This document shows positions 24,428-35,207 of a stretch of 64,000 bases of DNA, piece after piece; position 1 is the stretch's first letter, and every line of letters begins with the position of its first letter. The notes under the pieces were generated by a model, which ran no database searches, had not been told where the DNA came from, and saw nothing but the letters and a program-made list of their open reading frames with translations. Source of the DNA: Cyathus striatus (lineage: Eukaryota > Basidiomycota > Agaricomycetes > Agaricales > Nidulariaceae); the NCBI GenBank assembly GCA_025738555.1, contig JAOVFP010000012.1, positions 3,844,001 to 3,908,000 of the forward strand, given 5' to 3'. The translations under genes were made by a program, and so were the position numbers.

Positions 24428-25514
24428 CTTCCCACAGATGTACAAATAAGGTACCGTTTTTAGAACGATAATGAAGTCGTAGATAACAGTAAGAACAGTT
24501 TCGGTAGATAGAGGAACTACTGCAGATAACTTGCGAGAACCAACAAGGAATTCAGTGTAGACTTATATACTGTTCATGTACGGTCGAGTGCTGTAAAAAA
24601 ATGTTGAATGTTTTCCAAAACTCACTGGATTATGGCGCTGCTCGTGTCTTCTGTGATATTAAAATTATCTCTTAGACGCTTGACCTTGGTTCAATGTGCC
24701 TGATGCATGGGAAGATTCGTCATTGGGACTTGCACTTTTAAGTACGAAAACGTGTTACATGCGTGGTATGTCTAAGCTCCGCGAAGCTGCATATGGGAAT
24801 TAGTTAATTATGGTATGCCTTATCTGTGCGGGAAATGCGGGATTGCATCGCCGCCGTCGTTGCACCGCTTAGATTTGTAGCTTCTGGAATGAGCATACAC
24901 CGCCAATGCGCGCGTCTATTACATGACCCCGCGCACAACTGCTATGCTTGGAACCTTCATTAGCATGCGATGCTTAGCAAAAGGTATTAATGCGGTAGAT
25001 ACCACCAAATTTCACCTAAGGATAGAAATCAGACGAGTGTAACGCCGACAGAATTACAACATGATATCGTAAAAACCTTCCTTCCAGTATCGACGACAGC
25101 TGAATAAAAACCACAGTAACATGAATTGAATGGAGACGAGCACCGAAGTCTACGAAACACTAGAGAATGAATATCGCAGTGGTTGTGATGGTGGTAGTAG
25201 GCTCATACACAACGTAAATCTTCTTCGCCCCTACGTGAGTCGTACTCCCTCCCCTTTCTGCTTCTGCTTAACTTTCAGAACTCCTCCTATTCTTCCCTTT
25301 GCCACTTCCCGAACACCCCCTCAGGTACACTTTACCTAACGGAGTCGTACTTGAGGTGAGACCTATCTGCTCGCACTGTGTAGCATATTCGGCATGTTGT
25401 GGGTCCAGTTGGATACATCCGAGGCGACATTGCTGTCGTACTATCCTGCTTGCTTACAGCTCACGTTCAACCTGAGAGCCTTATAATGCAATATAGGGGC
25501 AGCAAGAAAATTCC
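24428..25514. other. Intergenic region with a weak small-gene candidate
   Basis: No gene is firmly supported. A plus-strand frame from 25130 (METSTEVYETLENEYRSG) reaches a GTGAGT donor near 25234 and could continue in a short exon near 25325-25352 (YTLPNGVVLE) before GTGAGA. The family is unknown. The copy may have been cut by the insertion starting near 25522. Confidence 0.3.
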
Positions 25515-25535
25515 GTGCATGTTCATGGTCTGAGC

Positions 25536-26470
25536 GTGATAATCTCGACCCTGAGTGTGAGGAAATTCTATATGAACGTGAAGGTGTTATATTGTAAATT
25601 GTGTAGTTTTGTATTATACTATCTTAAATAAGGTGTGAATATAACCATTCATGCTCACTTTAATAACCAGTTTGAGTCTCATTTTATCGGGTTAGAGCGT
25701 GAGCGTGTAGGTATTACGATTCACGCTCACGCATATTTACCATAACATGCGCGTGAGTGTTATATTAATATTAATGCTCACTGATTTACTGATAAGAAGT
25801 ATATCATTTCATGCTCACGAACATTTCCAGTAACTTGATTGTGAGCGTGAATAATATGTAACTGAGCATGTAGAAATATATAAGTGAGCGTATAGCAATA
25901 TATTGCCAATAATTTACCTATTCTAAATACATGCTCTGTACTACATCATGTTCTTATTGTCTATCCAAGTAACACATAAATATTATATTCAAGTTACTAG
26001 TTGATATTGAGTGAGTGTGATAAGTACTTATTTTCATGCTCACACATATTTTCAGTGACTTGAGTATGAGTGTGAATACAAGTAGTATTTATACACACTC
26101 ACTCTCAACTTGGCACTGAGCGTGAGGTGTTGAACGGTAACCTATTCACGCTCACAGTATATTTCTACATATATTTTAATCCTCGCTCACATTTATTGTG
26201 GTTTGAACATGAGCGTAAAACACTTTTATTTTTCTCATGCACACACAAACTTATTACAATTTTCCAAGCCTGAGCGTGATGGGATTCCTATTCACGCTCA
26301 TGCATGATTTACTCTATTTTGGGCATGAGGGTGATAGGAATTCCTATCACGCTCACGCTTATTTCCTTTTACTTGGGAGTGAGCGTGAATACACTATTAT
26401 TTAAGTGCACATTCATGCATATTTTCCTTCACTTGAGCATGAGCGTGAATATTATATCTTATTCAAGCGC
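25536..26470. repeat. Array of ~60-bp units with inverted TCACGCTCA / TGAGCGTGA motifs
   Basis: Roughly fifteen degenerate units occur. Each holds TCACGCTCA or TCATGCTCA, about 25 AT-rich bases often reading CATATTTTC..TTCACTTGA, and then GAGCGTGAAT, so every unit can form a small hairpin. Clear examples lie at 25803-25860, 26030-26075, 26285-26330 and 26344-26390. More dispersed copies follow at about 26655, 26680 and 27533. Confidence 0.85.
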
Positions 26471-26695
26471 ATGGTCATTAGCTTACTACTATTTAGTTCA
26501 AACTTCAAACTCCACACCTACATTGAAATAATGGATAGTGTATGTGTCTATTGTACTACTTATTAGTCCTCTCCATGTATGTGAAGTCGCATTATAAGTT
26601 TTACATTTAATATTGTGAAGTAAATATTCATACCGTGTGCGTGAGTTGAGATACCTTGAGCGTGAATTAATAGACCTTGAGCGGTCTTGTGTATC

Positions 26696-27513
26696 TTGGT
26701 ATATCTAGATTGCGTCACGTGATATCCCGTCACATCAGTTCGCTGAAACTCGCAAACCTCAACACGCGTCTATAAGTGCCAAATTGCGAGCATGCAAACC
26801 CAAGCAAACCACTGGCGCCCTTCCGCTATTATTAAGCTTGTACACATTAAATTTAAATATTAATGATTATGTATTAGTTTAATAATTGCACGATAAAATT
26901 TGAGGCCAAGCCATCAAAGAGTAAGTAGAAATAAGTTTGGTCTTCTGTATTTCGTTATATCTAAATTTTAGATTGACTACATTGCTGTAAGTCGCTGTCT
27001 ACCCAAAAAACTTACTTCGTTGTTTTTACGGAAATTGTTAATACATGCATCGCACTTACATTCCTGTACACCCTGGTACACTGCAAGCAATATGTGTGAC
27101 TATTGAATTTGGACACTGTTGTTTCGTTAATAAAATGCATAATGCGATATTTATGTTTTACACCTCATTGGCGAGCTTATGTTGAATTTAAATGTGTATC
27201 CTGTAGATGAATTACTTATAAGCATCATGGTTTAAATGTTTAAAGTACAATATATAGCACATTGATTCATTATTACTTTAAGTCTTCTCCTAATTGCTTC
27301 ACTTCTCGTTAGAAATACTTATTGTCAGATGTAATTTTCGCATTTTTAATCAACAACATCAATTTTGTAGACTAATGTGCCTACTGCGTACTCAACAAGT
27401 AATTTATTATGTAAAGAATGGTTGAGCTGGTTGTGAGCTGGTGTGGCCGTAACCCTTGCGTAACCCTGTATGGCCAGTGGCGTTACCGCATTTGGCAAAT
27501 CTAGATATACCAA
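26696..27513. mobile_element. Possible 818-bp insertion with TTGGTATATCTAGATT inverted ends
   Basis: TTGGTATATCTAGATT at 26696 recurs inverted, ending at 27513. Both flanks are GAGCG-motif sequence, as if the segment had been inserted into the array. No coding frame and no clear target duplication are seen, so the call is tentative. Confidence 0.4.
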
Positions 27514-27821
27514 CATACTATGGACTCGACCTTGAGCGTGAAAATCTCGGTGATGTGTCCCCTGTTATTATTCGATCCACAGATCTGGGCCAAATGCGGT
27601 AACGGCTGATGCCGGAAAAGGGTGGGGACACACTAGCTCAGCTGTCGCCCAGTTCCATCTGAACCAGCTTTTGTTTATGTTTGGATCACAACCTGTAGAC
27701 TAAACAAACAACCACGCGGCGCCTGAGCAAAGTCATCTACGCTATCGATGAATTGACATAGATACTACTCAATAACAAGGCTATTCCTTCTACTACTAAT
27801 GCCGGATATGCACGATGTAAG

Positions 27822-28894
27822 TCAATTCTTTTCGCAAGTCAAGATATGACTCTTAATATGATCAAGTAGGAAGTACTTGTTGCACGAAGTGCATAACTCT
27901 GAGCCAAGATAGTCATCTGCATCAATTCCGTGACCTTCGATAAGGTGTTCCAGGGGCTGCTTCTCAGACAACTTGCTGCTAGTAGCTGCATTATGATCTC
28001 CATTCTTTGCTCGTTTGACAACACGTGTAGCACCTGGAGAACGGATTTGAGGGAGTTTTGGTGCAACAATGGGTAATAAAGCACGACAGGCTATAGAACA
28101 GATGTAAGTCCACTGCTCCATCATGTTTAGTTTAACTACTCACTACGCTTGCGCTTCCCAAGGGTATTCGTTATATTGATAGAATTTACTACAGCTTGCT
28201 GTTGGCCGGAGATACTGGGTAAGCATTCCCCACAGTAGCCCTCTATGCGCACAGGGGAAACAGCGCTAACGTCATCAACAAGTAGATAACTTGTTAGGAT
28301 ATTACTCATGTTGGGACGGCCATTTCCTAATTATGCCCAGCGTAAGTATCTTATTATAAGAACAGAAATATCGCTAAATACCTACTTTTTGTTGGTAGGT
28401 TAAGGTAAGGCGACTCCAATGTTGCTATCTCGAATTTCTTCGTAATATTCACTGTAATCAATGTAAGTTAATGTTAATGTTTGTAAATCTCTTTACTTAC
28501 TATAGTAACTGCAGATTGGTGGGTCATTATAACAGAATGCGTGGACAACCCCAGTCCTAGCATGCACAATGCGTGCTCTTCGTATCTCGCCATCTGGAGC
28601 AGCAAGGCAACAAAAGCAAGGCCAATATAGGCCTCGCACATCCAGCCATGCGAGCATGCCAGCTGGTTTTATGCGTTCCCCGGTCTGTTTTACTGGGCTT
28701 CAAGTAAAAATATATAAAGTCAGTATTATGTTTCGCAATTTCGTGGCTGGAACATACTAATCCATTGTAACAAGCTGTCCCACTAGAACGCTCCACCCTA
28801 CCAGCTCGGAACTTGATTGCTGTTCCACACGGAGCTCATCGAAGAGAAGACCACTGGTAGTTGAAGCGTGTGTGCGTTTGAATGGAAAGGGCAT
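27822..28894 (-). CDS. Transposon accessory protein with C-terminal zinc finger
   Basis: From ATG 28894 the exons read MPFPFKRTHASTTSGLLFDE, then TGERIKPAGMLAWLDVRG, a Cys-rich stretch (YWPCFCCLAAPDGE, CYNDPPICSYY), FEIATLESPYLNLPTK, MSNILTSYLLVDDVSAVSPV, and VRIEGYCGECLPS. They end in LCTSCNKYFLLDHIKSHIL plus TCEKN, a C2HC-like zinc finger, with a stop at 27822. Four short introns close in frame where checked; the 5' end may extend further right. It is transcribed away from the transposase. I recognise no family. Its position inside the terminal repeats suggests a DNA-binding or accessory role in transposition, which is inference only. Confidence 0.6.
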
Positions 28895-29518
28895 GGTTCT
28901 ATCGAGCACATTGAAACGGTACGTCATTCTTATACATTTTTTTGCTAGTACTGCCTTACTTACTTTTCGAATTGTCAGGTCATCCCTACTCGCTACACTT
29001 TCTGAATTATCGGAGCCCGCATGCTATGCCCTGAAAAATTTCATGCTTGATACACTAGTTGAATTGCTCGCTCCGAAGTGCCTGACAATAAATTGTAGTG
29101 AGAGTGAAACTGTTGTGTTATGGTTTACTGAAACACCTTCGTGCTGCAGTTCTACATGAAAATATGATGGAATCTGATATTATTATATTGGTAGGACGGT
29201 CTTGATCTGGATTTGTGGCTACAGGGACTCCAATGGTAGCATTTTTTTTTTCAATGCTGTACGCTGCACTATTGTATACCCGTTCGCTTGAGAGAATAAA
29301 TTTTACTTGAAGGTGAGCTGAAACACCGATAATCGAGGGTTTTCATCTGCTAATTTATTTCATTGAAAGGATGATTGTATGCTGCGGATTGGTATATTGA
29401 GTTGAATACAGTACTAGAGATGGCAATTTCGTCCGAGTGGACTTATAGTTGGAAATACATCCGGTAAAATTCAAGCATATTTAAGCTTGTGGTATATCAC
29501 TACGAAAATATGTAACTT

Positions 29519-32500
29519 ATGTTTTCGGACTCTCAGAAGGAAGCGATAGCTAAGGCTAGTGCTTTGCTTCGCAATGCTGGAGTTATTTTGAATGACATGT
29601 CTTTGGCCCCAGTCAACTACGACTCTCCTCCTGCTATAACTTCGAATTCTGCTTCTTCCATTACCACTCAACTCTTGGATCTTCCCATTCCACCTCCCCT
29701 TGAAGTATCTTCCGCAAACGCCTCTCAGATTAGTCTGGAACCTTCTGTAATTGCCGGGCCAATTAAAGTAAATCACAAACTTATACTTGAGCAACTTATT
29801 GACCATCCTCTGGGCTCCATTATCGAGTATCCAATCACTGCACATACACCTGATGGTGCTGTAGGACACCGATTTGCTATTGATCCCCACAGTAAACATC
29901 ACCCAAAGGCCAACCTACAATTCTCGCTGGGTGATGACCATGGGGGCTTAACCAATGTTACCTGTGGGTCCCTTTTAATGGATCAGGAACACCGTAATGT
30001 TCTCTGTAAAATTCTGAAGATATCATGTACGTGTGAAGTTTTGAATTCCTCTTAATTATTACTAACAGCCTCAACCTTTTCAACAGGTAGAGGATTGAAA
30101 GTCTGTCAGTATTATTCTGCAGATGCGGTCGCTTTGACCGATATTAACCGAATTCCTTCACCGGAAGAAAGTGTATTCACCAAGACACTTTCCTTTTTTT
30201 GTGCTGTTCAAGCGATTGGTTGTTCTTTTAATTCTGTTGACCTTGCCGATTTTTCTGGAGAACCTGAGAGCGATAATGAGGACAGTGGGAATGAGTACAG
30301 CTCTGAAGCCCTATGTTCAGGACGCATGATACTTTCATACAACAAATTTAATGAACCACGTCTCCAGTACGCCTATTTTTATTTTATTTCTTATACATCT
30401 AAATGGTTGTTATTTAGATGTCAGTTTTGGACATATGAGGACAGGGCTCATCTCGTTCTTAGAAACTTACAAGAATTTGATACAGATTATCTCAGAGCTC
30501 TTGTCTCAGATGATAAATTGCGTATTCGATATCACGAGGAGAGTGCGCTTAGCAATGGATATGGTCCATTGACAAGCTGTGCATTTCTAGCATCACCATC
30601 ACAGCAAAAAGACAAGTGCCGTATGTACTCCTACAATTTTATGTCATTGATATTCTGAATGCAGAAATTTACATCTTCAGCTTTCTGGCATCGTGATTCA
30701 AAAGGAAGACTCCAGCGAGGGATTCTACGCTTACAGAGCAAGTGCAAAGTGAAATATTCAATATATACGCCATATAATTTACACGCATGCCCCCAAGTTG
30801 TAATCATATCAAAAGGCATTCATACACATCCTCCACCACTTCGCATCAAAACTCCGCCTCCGATTATCGACGTATTTAACTCTATGCTTCTCGAGCTTGG
30901 TTGGAAACTTTCCGATGCAACTCCACGTACAATTATGATCGATTCTGGGTTTATATCTGCACTTCGAAGACATCTTGGGTGGAAATCGGCACTTGATCCC
31001 CCTTTGTCTCAACTTCACCCATCACTTGGAAATCTAGATCATGTTCGACGATTGATAGGAAAGCTGCGACACCAATACTTTCCAAATGGAACTGGATTTG
31101 ATGGTATGACATATAGTAACCTGTTAGAGTTATAAAATGCATGATAGCTGATAATGTGAATCAGGTGCAGTACACCTTACTAAAATACATTCAAGTCTTC
31201 CAGAACACGAACAATATGTGCGATGTGCTGAATCACATATTATTGAATGTGGAAAAGTCTTTAATCTTGTTATTTGTATATCAAAGGCAATGGCCTTTGC
31301 ATTAATTCGTGCTTTACATATTTCTATTGACACCTCATTCAAGCGGGTACATGGAAAATGGCAAGAATTTGAGATGGAGACCTGGGACACGAATGGAATG
31401 AAATGTAAGCTCAGTTTTGTGTTACATACTAATTACCCGGCCAAATACTAAATTTACTGCTTGTAATACAGCTATTGTTGGTGCACGTGCTTTCACAACA
31501 TCTCAGTCAGCAAGGGCTCACTTTATTCTCTTTAAACGTATATTTGAAATTGCAACTGAGATTACCGGGTTACCGGTTCAATTTCAACATATTCATGGGA
31601 CGGGTTATTATGTTTGGATTGCTGATGCGCACAAAGGGCAAGCACTAGGTAAGGGATCAAAGACATTGATATACTTATTAATTGATATAAATTCTATATT
31701 CATAGGAGTAGGACTATACTGCAAAATGCTGTGTCACGAACTAAATATGTTTTGTCCTATGGAACCAACACGAAGGATGAAGGATTTAACGGCATATGAC
31801 CATCTTAGTCGATTTTATCGACTCTGCACTGTGCACTTCAAGCGAAATATTAATGATTTGCGAAGCTATGAATCGTCAAAGGTAATTGACGCAATGTATA
31901 GCCTCACATGGACGGATATGGATGACTTGCAACCCATATACGATATTATTAATGGTGGAACTGAGAAAGCTAAAGGTATGTTCAATGACCTATACTCTGC
32001 TCTATAATATATTATACTAATTGACTTGTATATAGCGTGGCTTAACGATAAGCTGAATGCAAAATTTGTAATTCCTGCAATAAACCAACACCAAAGTCGG
32101 ATTGCTCTCAGCATTTGGCGAAGTTCACCTTCGTCAACAAATGGCAATGAACAATCTCATCGGGACATTAACCGCGATGGCATTAACCTTACCATGCTTG
32201 GAGGCATCATGCATGGCATGCAGTATGACTTTCGCATCCATTCAAGCATTGCACTACTTTTAACCCAGGGTATAAACATGCGTGATCAGCTTTCAACAGA
32301 GTTTCATCGCTCTCAAAGATCTGTTACGCGTCAGTTACATTCACAAAGCCGAGCAGCAAGTCGATCTCCAAAAAAATTGAGAGTCAGTAAGCATGCTGCA
32401 GCTGTATTAGCTCCAATATCACAGCCAGTGTTTGGTACTTCAACCTCGGGTGAGTTTTTACATGAACTACTAAGTATAACGATGATATTAATACAACGTA

Positions 32501-32623
32501 CATTAAATATTATCATTAGTAATGGTGCATCGTCACTCGAATGGCAGGAAGATCCGTGTGGCACCATATCCGCTACATGAGGAATCTTTGTCAGTTAAAA
32601 ATGACTTACAAAGGGGGACGTAG
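29519..32623 (+). CDS. MULE-like DDE transposase
   Basis: Exons 29519-30026, 30087-30366, 30418-30620 and then from 30681 on, with later introns starting near 31102, 31404, 31651, 31977 and 32451, join in frame to a stop at 32621-32623. A zinc-binding segment of the WRKY/GCM1 type comes before the catalytic core: a Cys near KCKVKYS, a Cys at HACPQ, then GIHTHPPP. The catalytic triad typical of Mutator-like elements is visible: D in HISIDTSFKRV, D in YVWIADAHKGQALG, and E in SSTNGNEQSHRD. The C-terminus is basic (QSRAASRSPKKLRVSKHAA, VMVHRHSNGRKIRV). Every intron is a normal GT-AG and no stop interrupts the message, so the copy may still be active or only recently silent. Confidence 0.82.
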
Positions 32624-33034
32624 CTACTAGTAGGCAATCTTATTCTATTTGGAACTATGCAAATTTTTATAATATTCTGGGTTACTTTAAATTTAAATGC
32701 ACTCTCGCGACATATTACACTCTCGAGCTCATCTACTGCTCCTTCTTATCAAGGTAGTTTTTCAGGTTGATAACAATTGAATTACTCCACATTACCAATG
32801 ACCTCACATACCAACCTCAATACTCTTTAAATATAATATTACCGTGAACTAAAACTCGACTGCAACGCACTTGAGTTCGTCTACTGCTTGTTATTTAGGT
32901 GGCGATTTTGTTACTTGGAATGCAGGCTGATGATAATCGCTCTGTATTGCCTAACACGACATCTCTGTATTCGAAGCACTAGGAAATGTGTAGAAATATA
33001 GAAATGTTTAATCTTAAAATTTACGCAGGGCCGA

Positions 33035-33229
33035 ATGAGAACTACTCTGGCTACTATTATGATGAGTCTTATCACTGTCGTATCAAATGAAGCCTGCTCG
33101 CGCTTATTGACAATGTTGCTTATGTACCGTATGACCTTCCAGCGGCAAATTGGTTCGTGTCATGTATTGATGAACACCTATAAACGCCCGAATAAGTATG
33201 CAGGCTGGTTTGCCTTGACACCAAAATAA
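33035..33229 (+). pseudogene. Short coding-like remnant in the element's right end
   Basis: After an acceptor-like CGCAG, one frame reads PNENYSGYYYDESYHCRI to a stop, and another continues LLALIDNVAYVPYDLPAANW before stopping. The composition is protein-like in both, suggesting a frameshifted 3' exon of an unidentified gene. The evidence is thin. Confidence 0.25.
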
Positions 33230-33295
33230 GTCGTGAGAACATCAATTGTTCCTGAGAGATCCAATCGGATAATAACAGGGGACTACAAACTCTGA

Positions 33296-33560
33296 AAATC
33301 TAGACCCTGTGCCTGAATGTACAGACTCTGTGCGTGAAAATTCGACCCTGTGCGTGAGCTCCCAGCCCTGAGCGTGAAGTGTATTTTTTTTCTTCAATAT
33401 CTGGGCCTTTATCTTGATTAAAAACATTAATTATAGTAAAAATAGGACTATAGCAGTGCGATACTAGTATATATACTTGATTTACATTTGATTTGATTCA
33501 GAAAATCAGCCACTACAACTATTGAGCGTGAAAATTTGGCCTTGAGTGTGGCACGCTCAA
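33296..33560. repeat. Right-hand GACCCTGTGCGTGA / GAGCGTGA repeat cluster
   Basis: Successive copies read AGACCCTGTGCCTGAATG, AGACTCTGTGCGTGAAAA, CGACCCTGTGCGTGAG and CCCTGAGCGTGAAG. After a 120-bp AT-rich gap come TTGAGCGTGAAAATTTGG and TTGAGTGTGGCACGCTCAA. This matches the left array and supports one repeat family on both sides of the inner transposon. Confidence 0.75.
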
Positions 33561-34389
33561 TCATGCTCACTTTTGTGCATGCGTGGTAATATATAGGTGC
33601 CCAAGTCATAATAACCTCGTATACAATATTCCGCAAGTCCTCTTTGAGTGTTCGCTTTGCATCCACATCGTCCTTACTGTGATACAAAGCCACAGCAAAT
33701 TTCATCGACCAGTTCGTAATCGTACAATAGGCCTTTGTGTCATGCAGTCCCTCTATCATCATAGCATGCATAAGCTTATCATACTTCCAGCATAATTTCA
33801 AGCACGACTCATAATCATCTAGTCGAATTTTAAGACATCCCGAATTCACTTCTAAATCGTGAAAACGATTGCAGATGGAAGCACTCATGGAGTCAGAGTT
33901 GAGAATGGGGTCGGATTGGAATTGGTCCTCGTCAGATTCAGGTGGGGGTGGAGGTTGAGATGAAGTAACCAGTGGAGAACAGGAAGGACAAGAACATGTG
34001 AATCCAATCAGTTTGAGTTGTTCTTGATGCTTTTCAACCATAGGTAAGTTGATTAGGTCAAGATAGCTGTAAACAATCTCCTCTCCGATTTCAATAGCCT
34101 TGCTGGCGCGTAATTGAAATGTGAATGATGCAAGATCGAAGGAATATGTACAATTCGGTCTGCAACTAAGGCACAGAGTCGTCAAGAATGAACACAGGGT
34201 CGAAAAGGCAGATACGAAGAAGGGCACTCACCTGTGATTCAATCTCGACATCACTTTAAACACCATACCTGTGTGTTCACGCTCGAGCGCGCACACTCAA
34301 TACAAGGTGCCTCAAGCTTACCTATTGTGCATGAAGATTTGCTCCTGTGCGCCACCATTGAAATTTAGTCCATACAACTCATAATACAC
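33448..34389 (-). pseudogene. SET-domain gene fragment, truncated at both ends
   Basis: SET domains are lysine methyltransferase folds. This fragment has NHSCRPNCTYSF split by an intron, then the helical piece KAIEIGEEIVYSYLDL and a post-SET-like CSCPSC. The exon from 34389 reads VYYELYGLNFNGGAQEQIF. Upstream I find no N-terminal half of the SET domain, and the next junction (intron 34262-34320) does not close in frame. Downstream, the reading frame passes from WAPIYYHAC directly into GAGCGTGA repeat DNA, so its last 45 or so codons are not original. It looks like a host gene broken by insertion. Confidence 0.65.
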
Positions 34390-35207
34390 CTGAGAAGATT
34401 TAGAAACAATTAAATGACAAGATGATGTGTTAAATCAAGCATAAAAGTGATCGTTAAAAGTGATCTTCGGTATGGAATTGCATTCTTGAATCTTATGTGA
34501 ATATTACGTAATAGTAGAACTTAACCGAGAAAGCCGTGATGCCGGATGTCGGAACCCAATTTCATTTGATGAAATTGAGCGTGGTTGTTAGACTTTCCAT
34601 AGGCTATCGCTGGCAAAGCCCACTAACTACGATAAATTTGAACAAAAGACTAACTGAAGACAGCGATATTTATCCGGTATTAATGTCTTTCCGGAATCTG
34701 AGCTTTTGTCAAGCTTTTGTTGAGTCTAAGTCTGGAATAGATGAAATTCATCGTTTGGGTTGTATAAGATTCTGAGTCGCCGACTGCAGTCTTGTTTTGG
34801 TCTTGTTGCCAACTTGCTGAGGTCTGTATCACTTAGGCGCATGGCGTCTGGGAAAGAACCGGAAAAAAACAACATCCGGCTTCAGGCTTCAAGCTTTACT
34901 AAGCGAATGCCAACTGAATGCTCTCTCTCACCAACTCATGCTCATGTCGCACAGTGCCATTTGGTGCAAACCTAGTGCCACATCAACTCAAGTCGGGAAT
35001 GTTATTCTGTTTTATTTATCACTGCATTATGAAACACTGAACGGTCTTTGGTCTTAATATGCAATGTACACTTGCGTATAGCACAGCCCGCACAGCATCA
35101 TCAATGAAACATTGACATGGGTACAGGGCAACCGATTGAATTAAGCAGATTGTAACAGATACAAAATTATATAATTATGATCCTTGACAATTCATCAACT
35201 GACTGCT
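34390..35207. other. Intergenic region, no supported gene
   Basis: Minor frames at 34536-34775 and 34760-34975 lack support. A single GAGCGTGG copy occurs near 34577. It includes the upstream region of the TPR gene, with AT-rich TATATAATTATG about 35 bp before its ATG. Confidence 0.35.

Larger units (their letters stand above)
27558..33282 (+). mobile_element. Two-gene MULE-like DNA transposon, 5.7 kb
   Basis: TCCCCTGTTATTATTCGAT at 27558 is matched (18 of 19) by the inverted right end at 33264-33282. The interval holds a spliced, apparently intact transposase gene (29519-32623, plus) and a divergent zinc-finger gene (27822-28894, minus) sharing the region between them. The flanks are GAGCGTGA-motif DNA on both sides. 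No target-site duplication is visible directly outside these ends, so the true ends could differ slightly or the TSD may have decayed. Confidence 0.7.
25522..33574. mobile_element. Candidate outer element delimited by GAGCGTGA-rich ends
   Basis: Both sides of the inner two-gene transposon carry GAGCGTGA-type repeats (25536-27540 and 33290-33560). The outermost ends are weakly inverted (CATGGTCTGAGCGTG against the complement of the right end, CATGATTGAGCGTG). They are flanked by a 7-bp direct repeat, GTGCATG, at 25515-25521 and 33575-33581. On the right the insertion would interrupt the SET-domain gene. The TSD is short and the ends are not sharply defined, so this is a hypothesis. Confidence 0.4.

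Noticed and set aside
25536..26470. CRISPR-like array
   Set aside because: Units are degenerate, contain inverted motifs and have no unique spacers of constant length; the genome is eukaryotic.
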